In this document: positions 50,647 through 60,427 of the stretch, one piece after another
How the letters are laid out: each line of letters opens with the position of its first letter
Position numbering within the stretch: position 1 is the first letter of the stretch
NCBI RefSeq assembly: GCF_011813015.1
Contig: NZ_QHLQ01000010.1
Span: 1 to 64,000, forward strand
Reading direction: 5' to 3'
Origin: Parasedimentitalea denitrificans
GTDB lineage: Bacteria > Pseudomonadota > Alphaproteobacteria > Rhodobacterales > Rhodobacteraceae
DNA length: 64,000 nt
Made by a program: the position numbers and the translations under genes
The notes under the pieces: model-generated
Database searches by the model: none
What the model saw: the letters and a program-made list of their open reading frames with translations, nothing else
What the model was told of the DNA's origin: nothing

Positions 50647-51618
50647 TCAGCCACCGCCCAACATCCAACGTCCATCCGGCCAAAACGCGTGATAGGCAAA
50701 GGCAAACATCACGTCATGCGCCAGATCACGCCCCTGCCCGTCGCGCACCCGGATTGATCCAACATCACGCCCCGCGCCAATCTTGCTGGTATCCAGTGCC
50801 GAGGCCTGCCCAGCTTGCCAGCTAATCACCACGCCGCCCTCACGGACCTCACCCAGTTTCGCCAGCCTTTGCAACGGCCAGGCCCGATCGCCGACCCGCA
50901 CCACCCGCGCCAGCGGCGAAATGCCATGCGGTGGCATTTCTCCATTGTACAGAAATGGGCGTGCTGAACTGTCGTACCCCCGATACGGATTGCGCCCATA
51001 GGCACGATTATACGCAGGTTCCGCCATCACCAGCCCATCCGGATTACGCTCGCTAAACTCCTGCCAACTCTCCATCCAACTGGGCAATGATTTCAGCTTG
51101 ACGCCCGTTAGCTCACCTACAATGCCCTGCCCCAGCGCCTGCTGCCACCAGCTCTCGGTCTCGCGATCATACATCACCATATCCGAGTTGCGCAGCTTAC
51201 CTGACACCCCAAACGTCAACACCCCGGCTGACGTGCGCCGATCAAAGGTGATGCCTGAATTGCACAGCGGGCAAAATGTCACCGCCACCGGAACCCCGCC
51301 AATGTTGTCGTTGACGATCTCATGCCAGGTCAAATACCGCAGCGGATAGGCACGCGGCAGCTGTCCAGCAACCTCCAGCGTGATCACCGGCTCTCGCGCA
51401 GCAATGCGGGTTTCTTTATTTGCCCGAATAAACTGGGGATCACTCAGCGCTGGTATCCCATCCTTGGGCGGCCCACCCGACAGGATCTCCCCCCAATCCT
51501 CAACACTGGTTTTGGAAAAATCGGTTTGCGACCACTCGCGCTGCCACTGCCTTGGCTCTGCACTCGCCAGTCCAGCCAATCCCAACAGCACTACAAGTAT
51601 TAAGGACCTGATCCGCAT
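50647..51618 (-). CDS. DUF3179 domain-containing secreted protein
   Basis: This 323-residue protein has a signal peptide (1-20, LLGLAGLASA before EPRQW). The DUF3179 core includes YLTWHEIVNDNIGGVPVAVT and the conserved CPLCNSG, followed by YDRETESWWQQALGQ. The family is periplasmic or surface-located and of unknown function; the CPLC cysteines could bind metal or form a disulfide. It is convergent with the exporter gene. Confidence 0.92.
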   Translation of the reverse strand: MRIRSLILVVLLGLAGLASAEPRQWQREWSQTDFSKTSVEDWGEILSGGPPKDGIPALSDPQFIRANKETRIAAREPVITLEVAGQLPRAYPLRYLTWHEIVNDNIGGVPVAVTFCPLCNSGITFDRRTSAGVLTFGVSGKLRNSDMVMYDRETESWWQQALGQGIVGELTGVKLKSLPSWMESWQEFSERNPDGLVMAEPAYNRAYGRNPYRGYDSSARPFLYNGEMPPHGISPLARVVRVGDRAWPLQRLAKLGEVREGGVVISWQAGQASALDTSKIGAGRDVGSIRVRDGQGRDLAHDVMFAFAYHAFWPDGRWMLGGG

Positions 51619-51750
51619 CCCGCACCCCCAATCATAGGACTAGAATGCGCTGTTTCGGGATCACATACACCCAAAATAAGTGTGAGCAGCCGACCAAACG
51701 CCGACTGCTCACACTTTAGCTGCAGTTCTTCCCCCAGGAAGACCTACCTT

Positions 51751-52299
51751 TTACTCGGTTACTGTTACCGTTTTCATAACGTCCGGCGCACCAATGACAG
51801 CGCCATTGCCGCCCTGACCCAGTTTGATGGCATTCACCACATCCATGCCTTCGGTGACTTTACCCACAACGGTGTACTGTCCGTTCAGGAAGTGCCCAGC
51901 ATCAAACATGATAAAGAACTGCGAGTTGGCACTGTTGGGGTTCTGGCTACGCGCCATTCCCACAACGCCAGCATCAAACGGCACATCCGAAAACTCGGCG
52001 TCGATATTGCCCAGATCAGATCCACCGGTTCCAGCCCGGTTCATGTTCATGCCTTCCAGACCATACTGCACGTCGCCGGTCTGCGCCATAAAGCCTTCAA
52101 TCACGCGGTGGAACACCACCCCGTCATATTTGCCTTCAGCCGCCAGCGCGGTGATCTGCGCCACATGCTTAGGCGCGACATCCTCAAACAGGTCAATAGC
52201 AACCGTACCGTTGGCGCCTTCACCCGCAATGGTGATCTCGATGCCTGACGCCAGCGCAGGGCTAGCCATCAAGGCAAAGGCTGCTGCTAACTTAAGCAT
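51751..52299 (-). CDS. ppiA: secreted cyclophilin-type peptidyl-prolyl isomerase
   Basis: This 182-residue cyclophilin has a signal peptide (about 1-18, ALMASPALASG). Core motifs are VVFHRVIEGFMAQTGDVQYG and NSANSQFFIMFDAGHFLNGQ. It assists folding in the periplasm. Its start codon lies 8 bp inside the end of the cytoplasmic paralogue, so the two are cotranslated. AAGGTGG precedes the ATG. Confidence 0.95.
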   Translation of the reverse strand: MLKLAAAFALMASPALASGIEITIAGEGANGTVAIDLFEDVAPKHVAQITALAAEGKYDGVVFHRVIEGFMAQTGDVQYGLEGMNMNRAGTGGSDLGNIDAEFSDVPFDAGVVGMARSQNPNSANSQFFIMFDAGHFLNGQYTVVGKVTEGMDVVNAIKLGQGGNGAVIGAPDVMKTVTVTE

Positions 52300-52798
52300 C
52301 TGCTGCCACCTTGACCGAAATCATACGATCCGGCTCCGCAGGTGGCTCGCCACGGGTAATGGCGTCAACATGGTCCATACCTTCGATGACCCGACCGTAA
52401 ACAGTGTACTGGCCATTCAGAAAGTGGTTGTCGCTAAAGTTGATGAAGAACTGCGAGTTGGCACTGTCAGGGCTGGCTGAACGAGCGGCGCCAATAGTGC
52501 CACGGTCGTGCGGCAGCTTGGAAAACTCGGCCGGTACGTTTGGCAGGTCTGACCCACCAGTGCCTGCGCTGCGCAGATTGAAACCGTCTTCCATGTCACC
52601 ATTGGCCACATCGCCAGTTTGCGCCATGAAACCATCGATCACACGGTGAAAGCAGACATTGTCATACTCACCACCACGCGCCAGTTCCTTCATGCGCTCA
52701 CAATGCTGCGGGGCAACATCCGGCAGCAGCTCGATGACGACATTGCCGCCCGACAGCTCGATGATGACGGTGTTTTCTGGATCTTTGATCTCGGCCAT
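52292..52798 (-). CDS. ppiB: cytoplasmic cyclophilin-type peptidyl-prolyl isomerase
   Basis: This 168-residue cyclophilin has no signal peptide. Core motifs are VCFHRVIDGFMAQTGDVANG and NSQFFINFSDNHFLNGQYTV. ATG 52798 follows AGGAGAG; the frame extending to 53128 overlaps pgk and is false. It is divergent from pgk and upstream of the secreted paralogue, giving a pair serving cytoplasm and periplasm. Confidence 0.95.
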   Translation of the reverse strand: MAEIKDPENTVIIELSGGNVVIELLPDVAPQHCERMKELARGGEYDNVCFHRVIDGFMAQTGDVANGDMEDGFNLRSAGTGGSDLPNVPAEFSKLPHDRGTIGAARSASPDSANSQFFINFSDNHFLNGQYTVYGRVIEGMDHVDAITRGEPPAEPDRMISVKVAADA

Positions 52799-52931
52799 TT
52801 GGCTCTCCTGACTTAACTGATTGCGCTGATAATTAGTCCCCCCGCCCCCAATTGCCAAGAGAGCATTGACCTTACAGCCAAAAGCCCCGAAACAAACTTC
52901 CAACGGACATAGGTTTTCCAAGGAGACGGAC

Positions 52932-54122
52932 ATGGGCTGGAACACGCTGGACGATATGGAACTGGCAGGCAAAAAGGTATTGCTGCGCGTTGATATTAAC
53001 GTGCCAATGGAAAACGGACAGGTCACCGACGACACCCGCATCCGCCGCGTTGTGCCCACTGTCGCCGACATTCTGGCCCAGGGCGGCACCCCAATCCTGT
53101 TGGCGCATTTTGGCCGACCCAAGGGCAAAGTGGTCCCCGAAATGTCTCTACGCCCCCTGCAAAGCGCACTGGAAACCGCCTTCAGCGCCCCTGTATCCTT
53201 CTGCGCCGACTGCCGCGGCCCCGCCGCCGAAGCCGCCGTTGCAGCCCTGCAGCCCGGTCAAGTCCTCTTGCTGGAAAACACCCGCTTCCACCCCGGCGAA
53301 GAAAAGAACGACGCCGCCTTGGCCGCTGAAATGGCCCAACTGGGCGACATCTACTGCAACGACGCCTTCTCCGCCGCCCACCGCGCCCATGCCTCAACCG
53401 AGGCCCTGGCTCAATTGTTGCCCGCCTGCGCTGGCCGCCTGATGCAGGCCGAGCTTTCCGCCCTCGAAGGCGCCCTGGGTCAACCCAAACGCCCAGTAAC
53501 GGCTGTTGTCGGCGGCGCCAAGGTGTCATCAAAACTGGAACTGCTCGGCAACCTAGTCGAAAAAGTTGATCACTTGGTGATTGGCGGCGGCATGGCAAAT
53601 ACATTCTTGGCCGCGCAGGGCATCGACGTCGGCAAATCGCTTTGCGAACACGACATGACCGAAACCGCACTGCAGATCATGGCCAAAGCCAACACCACCG
53701 GTTGCCAGATCCTACTGCCCAGCGACGTTGTGGTGGCGCGTGAATTCAAGGCCGGTGCCGATAATGAAACCGTCGCCGCTAATGCCTGCCCGGCAGATGC
53801 GATGATCCTGGACGCAGGCCCCGCCACCGTCGCAGCGGTATCCGAAGTCCTGGCGACCTCCAAAACCCTAATCTGGAACGGCCCCATGGGCGCCTTTGAA
53901 ATCGCCCCCTTCGACGCCGCAACAAACGCTGCCGCCCAAAAGGCCGCCGAGCTGACCAAGGCAGGCAGCCTGACTTCAGTTGCTGGCGGCGGTGATACAG
54001 TTTCTGCGCTCAATCAGGCCAATGCAGCCGCTGACTTCACCTACATTTCAACCGCCGGCGGAGCCTTCCTAGAGTGGATGGAAGGAAAAACCCTACCAGG
54101 TGTTGCGGCGTTAACTCGTTAA
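52932..54122 (+). CDS. pgk: phosphoglycerate kinase
   Basis: This 396-residue glycolytic/gluconeogenic enzyme transfers phosphate between 1,3-bisphosphoglycerate and ADP. The N-terminal signature is [16 protein letters not shown], the hinge has [20 protein letters not shown], and the C-terminal nucleotide site is [10 protein letters not shown] with [20 protein letters not shown] precedes ATG 52932. It is divergent from the cyclophilin pair. Confidence 0.98.
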   Translation: MGWNTLDDMELAGKKVLLRVDINVPMENGQVTDDTRIRRVVPTVADILAQGGTPILLAHFGRPKGKVVPEMSLRPLQSALETAFSAPVSFCADCRGPAAEAAVAALQPGQVLLLENTRFHPGEEKNDAALAAEMAQLGDIYCNDAFSAAHRAHASTEALAQLLPACAGRLMQAELSALEGALGQPKRPVTAVVGGAKVSSKLELLGNLVEKVDHLVIGGGMANTFLAAQGIDVGKSLCEHDMTETALQIMAKANTTGCQILLPSDVVVAREFKAGADNETVAANACPADAMILDAGPATVAAVSEVLATSKTLIWNGPMGAFEIAPFDAATNAAAQKAAELTKAGSLTSVAGGGDTVSALNQANAAADFTYISTAGGAFLEWMEGKTLPGVAALTR

Positions 54123-54463
54123 CAAGCGCCACGACACCAAGCCAAATCAACCAGTGCAATCAGTGGCTAGTCGCGTCCCAAACAAGCCTTTGGGACGCGT
54201 GTATTTGGCGCTAAACCGGTACTACAAGTCATCACAACAACATTTCTTCTACCTCGCTTCATATGGCCCTACTTGTCCCGGCCAGAGGCTGTGGCCCGCA
54301 GAGCCACCCTTTCAAACCCATACCAATCTCTCGACGGCAAAAAAAACTTATAACATTGGACTCAAAGGGGATTCACAAGCCGATTCGCTTGTGTCATAAC
54401 TATGACAGACGCTGGATCAACCGGCGCTAAATAAACTTGAGCAGTACATACAGGCACTCCCAA
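54123..54463. other. gap after pgk with one hairpin
   Basis: An 11-bp perfect hairpin (54172-54182 with 54189-54199, 6-nt loop) lies 50 bp after the pgk stop and may end its transcript, though no T-run follows. A frame at 54154-54399 has no recognisable domain. The right part should hold the ftsB promoter. Confidence 0.55.
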
Positions 54464-54763
54464 TTGACCCGCAACCACAGACCCACTCTTGGTTCACTAT
54501 CCTTCTTTGCCGTGGCGTTTGCGCTCAGCGCATACTTCACTTTTGCCGCAGTTCAAGGGGATTACGGGTTATTTCGTAGGGTCGAGATCGCGGCAGAGGC
54601 AGAGACCTTAAACCGCGATCTCTCCCGGCTCAATCTTGAAATCGCTCAGATGGAAAACCTCACGCATCGGTTGTCCGACGATTTCCTCGATCTGGACCTG
54701 CTTGACGAACAGGCCCGCTCGGTTCTAGGTGTGCTACGCGCTGACGAAATCGTCATCCGCTAG
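54464..54763 (+). CDS. ftsB: septum formation initiator, FtsB/DivIC family
   Basis: This small bitopic protein of about 99 residues has one TM helix (LGSLSFFAVAFALSAYFTF) and a periplasmic coiled coil (about 38-75, EAETLNRDLSRLNLEIAQME). It scaffolds FtsL/FtsQ in cell division. No ATG is available: TTG 54464 gives the family-like start MTRNHRPTLG, while TTG 54437 would add nine residues. Location between pgk and pdhA fits the roseobacter layout. Confidence 0.85.
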   Translation: MTRNHRPTLGSLSFFAVAFALSAYFTFAAVQGDYGLFRRVEIAAEAETLNRDLSRLNLEIAQMENLTHRLSDDFLDLDLLDEQARSVLGVLRADEIVIR

Positions 54764-55054
54764 GTCTCCCCCCCCAAAATATGACAAAACCTGACCGACT
54801 TGCTCTGAACTCAGATCAAGCTGCTGCTTCAGCCAAAATGGCCCTTTAGCGTTCACCTCATCGGGAAACCGTTCTGATCGCTGCACGTTAACCATGATTC
54901 TTCTTTACAGAATCGAGTGTCGTTAATAACAAGTTAAAAAGCAAAATTTGGATAAAAACGTATCGTTACTATTTTGGGCCCTCATTCGGTTACTATATGA
55001 ATGAATAGTTACCATAGTTCTTCAAGATAGTATTGACCATCAAAAGGACTTTAC

Positions 55055-55591
55055 ATGCTACGACTACTCACAGCGGCCGCACTGCTAACAGCATCAACCG
55101 CAGCAAACGCCGCAGTCATTTCGTTCGGACCAACCAGCTCAACCGCTTCCGGCGCTTTGATTTCCTTTGACAATCTGACGGCCCCAACAGGCATTGTTGG
55201 CGATGCAACGATTAATTTCACTGTAAAAGGCGACTTAAATTCGAACTACGAATACATTGACATTACCCTAGACGGTTTTTCTCTTGGCCGCGTGTTTGAT
55301 AACAACACTGGCAACGACCCGTTTGACTTCACTGGCGACGTTGGCTCCTACTCAACCGAGACAGGAAGTGCAACAATCACCAATTCCGATATGGCAGCCC
55401 TTATTGCTGACGGTTTCTTGAGCCTGTCGTTCGATTTCAGCTCCGCTGTTAACTGTTGCGGTCCCGTCAACCTGCTCCAAGGCACAATCTCATACGACAC
55501 AATTGCTCCAGTGCCCCTTCCTGCCTCTGGTCTTCTTCTATTTGCCAGTCTGGGCGGGTTCGCCTTTCTGCGTCGTAAAAAGAAAGCCTAA
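55055..55591 (+). CDS. VPLPA-CTERM surface protein
   Basis: This 178-residue exported protein has a signal peptide (1-19, TASTAANA before AVISFG) and a Thr/Ser/Gly/Asp-rich beta body with two adjacent cysteines (VNCCGPVN). The C-terminal sorting tail is VPLPASGLLLFASLGGFAFL then RRKKKA. Such tails are processed by exosortases and the protein moved to the cell surface or matrix. No exosortase or glycan locus is in the window. AGGAC precedes the ATG. A terminator follows. Confidence 0.92.
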   Translation: MLRLLTAAALLTASTAANAAVISFGPTSSTASGALISFDNLTAPTGIVGDATINFTVKGDLNSNYEYIDITLDGFSLGRVFDNNTGNDPFDFTGDVGSYSTETGSATITNSDMAALIADGFLSLSFDFSSAVNCCGPVNLLQGTISYDTIAPVPLPASGLLLFASLGGFAFLRRKKKA

Positions 55592-55615
55592 CCCTTCCTA
55601 CCAGAACTATCTTAG

Positions 55616-55644
55616 AGAGCCTTTCTGCAGGGAGGCTCTTTTTC
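55616..55644 (+). terminator. terminator of the VPLPA-CTERM gene
   Basis: AGAGCCT (55616-55622) pairs with AGGCTCT (55633-55639), followed by five T. Confidence 0.85.
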
Positions 55645-55806
55645 TATGCGATAGCCACAGGTGCTGCCCAACGATCCGCCTTTAAAAGCATCGCCAAGTC
55701 CCCTCGATTTTTGTACGCGCAACAATAATACTCGCATCCAGAGGGAAAATCCTCTATTAGATAGTTTAACACTAAACTATCTAGCCTTCAGGGGGAGTTC
55801 GCCACC

Positions 55807-56796
55807 ATGGCTGCGAGAAAAAGCGTTAATAAAACAAATGTTTCTGCCGAGGAGCTCACCGAGCATTACCGCTCGATGCTTCTGATCCGTCGATTCGAAG
55901 AAAAAGCCGGACAACTCTACGGCATGGGCCTGATCGGTGGGTTCTGTCACCTGTACATCGGCCAAGAAGCCGTTGTTGTTGGCCTAGAGGCCGCAGCCGA
56001 GGAAGGCGATAAGCGCCTGACCTCATACCGTGACCACGGCCACATGCTGGCCTGCGGCATGGATGCTGGCGGCGTCATGGCCGAGCTCACCGGACGCGAG
56101 GGCGGCCTGTCTAAGGGTAAGGGCGGCTCCATGCACATGTTCTCGAAAGAGAAGCATTTCTACGGCGGCCACGGCATCGTTGGCGCCCAGGTACCAATCG
56201 GCGCTGGTCTTGCCTTTGCCGACAAATACAAAGGCAACGGTCGTGTCACTTTCACCTACTTCGGTGACGGCGCCTCTAACCAGGGTCAGGTCTACGAGAC
56301 TTTCAACATGGCCGCCCTATGGGACTTGCCGGTGATCTTTGTTATTGAGAACAACCAATACGCCATGGGCACCTCGCAACAACGCTCCTCTAAAACCCCT
56401 GACATCTACACACGTGGCGAAGCCTTTGGCATCCCCGGCGAAGCTGTCGACGGGATGAGCGTTCTGGCCGTGAAGGAAGCCGGCGAACGCGCTGTCGCCC
56501 ACTGCCGCTCTGGCAAAGGCCCCTACATCCTCGAGGTCAAAACCTACCGCTACCGTGGTCACTCGATGTCGGATCCGGCCAAATATCGCACCCGCGAAGA
56601 AGTGCAGAAAATGCGCGAAGAACGCGATCCGATTGAACAGATCCGCGCTATGCTGATCGAGAACAAATACGCCACCGAGGAAGACCTCAAGGCGATCGAC
56701 AAGGAAATCAAGGCTGTCGTCAACGACTCCGCAGATTTCGCCCGCAACAGCCCGGAACCAGCGCTCGAAGAGCTCTGGACCGACATCTACGCCTAA
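55807..56796 (+). CDS. pdhA: pyruvate dehydrogenase E1 component, alpha subunit
   Basis: This 329-residue thiamine diphosphate enzyme decarboxylates pyruvate with PdhB. The TPP motif runs from GDG (153-155) to NN (182-183); [13 protein letters not shown] and [15 protein letters not shown] are active-site loops. GGGGAG precedes ATG 55807. It heads the pdhA-pdhB-pdhC operon, 14 bp from the next gene. Confidence 0.97.
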   Translation: MAARKSVNKTNVSAEELTEHYRSMLLIRRFEEKAGQLYGMGLIGGFCHLYIGQEAVVVGLEAAAEEGDKRLTSYRDHGHMLACGMDAGGVMAELTGREGGLSKGKGGSMHMFSKEKHFYGGHGIVGAQVPIGAGLAFADKYKGNGRVTFTYFGDGASNQGQVYETFNMAALWDLPVIFVIENNQYAMGTSQQRSSKTPDIYTRGEAFGIPGEAVDGMSVLAVKEAGERAVAHCRSGKGPYILEVKTYRYRGHSMSDPAKYRTREEVQKMREERDPIEQIRAMLIENKYATEEDLKAIDKEIKAVVNDSADFARNSPEPALEELWTDIYA

Positions 56797-56810
56797 GGGG
56801 AACATATAAC

Positions 56811-58172
56811 ATGGCAACTGAAATTCTTATGCCCGCCCTGTCTCCCACCATGGAAGAAGGCACCCTGGCCAAATGGTTGGTCAAGGAAGGCGACACTGTG
56901 AACTCGGGCGACGTGATGGCCGAGATCGAAACCGACAAGGCCACGATGGAGTTCGAAGCGGTTGACGAAGGTATCATCGGCAAGATCCTGATCGCCGAAG
57001 GCACCGAAGCCGTTAAGGTCAACACCGCTATCGCCATTCTGGTCGAAGAGGGTGAAGCCTTGGACGCAACCCCAGCCGCCGCACCTGCAGCCCCAGCCGC
57101 AGTGGAGGCCCCTGCCCCAGTTGCAGCCCCCGCCGCCACACCAGCAGCCCCCGCTGCTGACGTGACCCCGGACTGGCCCGAAGGCACCGAACTGGTTTCA
57201 ACCACCGTTCGCGAAGCCCTGCGCGACGCCATGGCCGAAGAGATGCGCAGTGACGAAGACGTCTACCTGATGGGCGAAGAAGTCGCCGAATATCAGGGCG
57301 CTTACAAAATCTCCCAAGGCCTGCTGGACGAATTCGGTTCCAAACGGGTGATCGACACGCCAATCACCGAACATGGTTTCACCGGCATCGCCGTGGGTGC
57401 ATCCTTTGGTGGACTAAAGCCAATTGTCGAGTTCATGACCTTCAACTTCGCCATGCAGGCGATTGACCAGATCATCAACTCGGCAGCAAAGACACTGTAT
57501 ATGTCCGGCGGCCAGATGGGCGCACCCATGGTGTTTCGCGGTGCCAACGGTGCAGCCGCGCGTGTAGGTGCCCAGCACTCGCAGGACTTTGCCGCCTGGT
57601 ACATGCAGATCCCCGGCCTAAAGGTGGTGATGCCCTATTCAGCATCCGATGCCAAAGGCCTGCTGAAAACCGCCATCCGCGACCCCAACCCAGTGATCTT
57701 CCTGGAAAACGAAATCCTCTATGGTCGCGCATTCGACGTGCCAAAGCTGGATGACTACACAGTTCCATTTGGCAAGGCCCGCATCTGGCGCGAAGGCACA
57801 GATGTGACCATCGTTTCCTTCGGCATCGGTATGCAATACGCGTTGGAAGCCGCTGACAAGCTGGCCGAAGACGGTATTTCCGCTGAAGTCATCGACCTGC
57901 GCACCCTGCGCCCGATGGATCTGCCAACCGTGATCAAATCGGTGATGAAGACCAACCGTCTGGTCACTGTCGAAGAAGGCTGGCCACAAGGCTCTGTCGG
58001 CTCCTACATCGCCTCCGAAGTAATGCAGCAGGCGTTTGACTATCTGGACGCCCCAGTGATCACCTGCACCGGCAAGGACGTGCCCATGCCATACGCCGCC
58101 AACCTTGAAAAACACGCGCTGATCACCACCGAAGAGGTGATTGCTGCCGTGAAACAAGTGACCTACCGGTAA
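56811..58172 (+). CDS. pdhB: pyruvate dehydrogenase E1 beta with N-terminal lipoyl domain
   Basis: This 453-residue subunit begins with a lipoyl domain (1-80; lipoyl Lys K43 in ETDKATMEF) and an Ala/Pro-rich linker (about 84-122). The E1-beta transketolase-like core ([20 protein letters not shown] to the end) follows. A lipoyl domain on E1-beta is a known alphaproteobacterial feature. Its first 80 residues are nearly the same as those of PdhC, also at DNA level. AAGGGGA precedes the ATG; the pdhC gap is 12 bp. Confidence 0.97.
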   Translation: MATEILMPALSPTMEEGTLAKWLVKEGDTVNSGDVMAEIETDKATMEFEAVDEGIIGKILIAEGTEAVKVNTAIAILVEEGEALDATPAAAPAAPAAVEAPAPVAAPAATPAAPAADVTPDWPEGTELVSTTVREALRDAMAEEMRSDEDVYLMGEEVAEYQGAYKISQGLLDEFGSKRVIDTPITEHGFTGIAVGASFGGLKPIVEFMTFNFAMQAIDQIINSAAKTLYMSGGQMGAPMVFRGANGAAARVGAQHSQDFAAWYMQIPGLKVVMPYSASDAKGLLKTAIRDPNPVIFLENEILYGRAFDVPKLDDYTVPFGKARIWREGTDVTIVSFGIGMQYALEAADKLAEDGISAEVIDLRTLRPMDLPTVIKSVMKTNRLVTVEEGWPQGSVGSYIASEVMQQAFDYLDAPVITCTGKDVPMPYAANLEKHALITTEEVIAAVKQVTYR

Positions 58173-58184
58173 GGAGACAGAGCT

Positions 58185-59483
58185 ATGCCAACTGAAATTC
58201 TCATGCCCGCCCTGTCCCCCACCATGGAGGAAGGCACCCTGGCCAAATGGCTGGTCAAGGAAGGCGACACCATTTCGTCCGGTGACCTGATCGCCGAGAT
58301 CGAAACCGACAAAGCCACCATGGAATTCGAAGCCGTGGACGAAGGTGTCGTTGGCAAGATCCTGATTGCAGAAGGCACCGAAGGTGTTGCGGTGAACACT
58401 GCGATTGCCGTGTTGCTGGAAGATGGCGAAAGCGCCGACGACATCACGTCAGCACTCGCCGCCCCTGCGGCCCCAACCGCAGCAGCTACCCCAGCAGAGC
58501 CGGGGCCCGCACCGGCGCCCTCTCCTGCACCTGCAGCACCCGCCCCGGCGGCACCGGCAGCAGCAGATGGCACTCGGGTTTTCGCATCACCGCTAGCCCG
58601 CCGTATCGCGGCTGACAAAGGTCTGGATCTGGCAACGCTGCAAGGGTCTGGCCCCCGAGGTCGCATCGTTAAGGCAGATGTAGAAAACGCTGTGGCTGCA
58701 CCCAAACCAGCCGCCCCAGCTGCTGCACCTGCTGCTGTCGCTGCACCAACAGGCCCATCGGCCGACATGGTTGCCAAGATGTACGAAGGCCGCGACTACG
58801 ACGAGGTCAGCCTCGACGGTATGCGCAAGGTCATCGCCGCACGCCTGTCCGAAGCCAAGCAGACCATCCCGCACTTCTACCTGCGTCGTGACATCCAACT
58901 GGATGCCCTGCTCTCGTTCCGCGCTCAGCTGAACGCACAGTTGGAAACCCGTGGCGTGAAACTCTCGGTCAACGATTTCATCATCAAGGCCGTCGCCATC
59001 GCCCTGCAACAGGTCCCCGAGGCCAATGCTGTCTGGGCTGGTGATCGTGTGTTGCAGATGAAAGCATCTGATGTGGCGGTTGCCGTCGCCATCGAAGGTG
59101 GCTTGTTCACCCCGGTTCTGGAAGACGCAGACAGCAAGTCGCTGTCCTCGCTCTCGACTCAGATGAAAGACATGGCGTCCCGTGCCCGTGACCGCAAACT
59201 AGCACCACATGAATATCAGGGCGGCTCGTTTGCGATTTCCAACCTGGGTATGTTTGGCATCGACAACTTCGACGCCATCGTGAACCCACCCCACGCCGGT
59301 ATCCTGGCCGTGGGTGCTGGCAAAAAGCAGCCTGTTGTGGGCGCAGATGGCGAGTTGAAAGTGGCGACAGTGATGTCCGTCACCATGTCGGTCGACCACC
59401 GCGTCATCGACGGAGCAGTGGGCGCAAACCTGCTGAACGCCATTGTCGACAATCTGGAAAACCCGATTGCCATGCTGGCCTAA
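58185..59483 (+). CDS. pdhC: dihydrolipoamide acetyltransferase (E2)
   Basis: This 432-residue core subunit has one lipoyl domain (1-80, K43), an Ala/Pro linker, a peripheral-subunit-binding domain (about 130-168, [20 protein letters not shown]), a second linker and the catalytic domain (about 205-432). The active-site motif is [10 protein letters not shown] near 403-412. E3 comes from the distant lpdA. AAGGAG precedes the ATG. Confidence 0.97.
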   Translation: MPTEILMPALSPTMEEGTLAKWLVKEGDTISSGDLIAEIETDKATMEFEAVDEGVVGKILIAEGTEGVAVNTAIAVLLEDGESADDITSALAAPAAPTAAATPAEPGPAPAPSPAPAAPAPAAPAAADGTRVFASPLARRIAADKGLDLATLQGSGPRGRIVKADVENAVAAPKPAAPAAAPAAVAAPTGPSADMVAKMYEGRDYDEVSLDGMRKVIAARLSEAKQTIPHFYLRRDIQLDALLSFRAQLNAQLETRGVKLSVNDFIIKAVAIALQQVPEANAVWAGDRVLQMKASDVAVAVAIEGGLFTPVLEDADSKSLSSLSTQMKDMASRARDRKLAPHEYQGGSFAISNLGMFGIDNFDAIVNPPHAGILAVGAGKKQPVVGADGELKVATVMSVTMSVDHRVIDGAVGANLLNAIVDNLENPIAMLA

Positions 59484-59504
59484 GGGTCGCTGGATGCAAA
59501 TTGT

Positions 59505-59536
59505 AAAGCCCCGGTCATAACGACCGGGGCTTTTGT
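59505..59536 (+). terminator. pdh operon terminator
   Basis: A perfect 12-bp stem (59505-59516 with 59522-59533, 5-nt loop) runs into TTTTGTTTT, 21 bp after the pdhC stop. Confidence 0.92.
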
Positions 59537-59657
59537 TTTAATAGCGCAGATGTGGATCGAAATTCTCACGTTGAGACCGATCTATCCTGAGACAACAATT
59601 CATGGAATCGACTAAAAAGCCCTTGAGTGTCACAACCACCAATTATTTCCTTCTGAA

Positions 59658-60257
59658 ATGGATTTTCAAACAATGGGTCCTAGTACCTTTTCACCTCGTC
59701 TGCAGCGTATCTCTGATGCATGGCGTACCACGCTCGCTGCGCCTGCTTTTCTGATGCTTATGGCCAGTCAATCAAGCGCACAGACGGCTATTTGCTCTAA
59801 CTCTGAAACACTTGATACTAGCTTCATTTCCCTCATCTCTGATCATTTCGACACCGATCATGATGTCATATTGAACCCTCATGTCTCACCGTCGAAAGAA
59901 GGCAGGGAGCCATCTGAGCTACAGTTGTATGTGGCCCAAGGTGACTATGGCACGGTACTTCAATGTGTTGAATACCTTGGTGTAGATCCCGCTCGCGTTG
60001 ACCGAGAGGTCCGCGGATTGAGAGAGAAGCTCGGTCCAAGCTCTGAGGCTCGGCTCCCAGCAGTTCAAGGGGGCGTAACAACGGATATTGGCGCTTTGTT
60101 TGTTTTGTCACAGAAAGACGTTTTTATTCGCGTCTCAAAAGAAGAAAGCCTGGTGTCTGCGGCAGCTGCGGTATTCGCCGCCTTGGATCTGAACGAACAA
60201 TCGTGCTGGCTCAACCAAGAGTGTTTGAAAGCGGTTGAGGCATACTGGACAAAATAA
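59658..60257 (+). CDS. secreted protein of unknown function
   Basis: This 199-residue protein has a long N-region and a hydrophobic export segment (LAAPAFLMLMASQSSA before QTAICS). The mature part has four cysteines (ICSNS, LQCVEY, SCWLNQEC), with the last two close together, and an Asp-rich middle. No family is recognised. The ribosome site is weak; ATG 59673 is an alternative start. It has no operon partner and converges with cysK. Confidence 0.65.
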   Translation: MDFQTMGPSTFSPRLQRISDAWRTTLAAPAFLMLMASQSSAQTAICSNSETLDTSFISLISDHFDTDHDVILNPHVSPSKEGREPSELQLYVAQGDYGTVLQCVEYLGVDPARVDREVRGLREKLGPSSEARLPAVQGGVTTDIGALFVLSQKDVFIRVSKEESLVSAAAAVFAALDLNEQSCWLNQECLKAVEAYWTK

Positions 60258-60427
60258 CCCATGTCTGGCTATTCAACCCTTGAACCTAAAGATGCCCCCG
60301 AGACGCCCAAAAATCGTTGGCAAACCCAAAACGCAAAAAAGGGAGCGCACCCGCCCCCTTCATCTTTTCAAAAATACTCACCTGCGCGGCACCTACTGCC
60401 GACGCAACGCCAGCGGCAGCACGCGGA

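Noticed and set aside
52799..53128. N-terminal extension of the cytoplasmic cyclophilin
   Set aside because: It runs antisense into pgk; AGGAGAG at the right distance supports ATG 52798.
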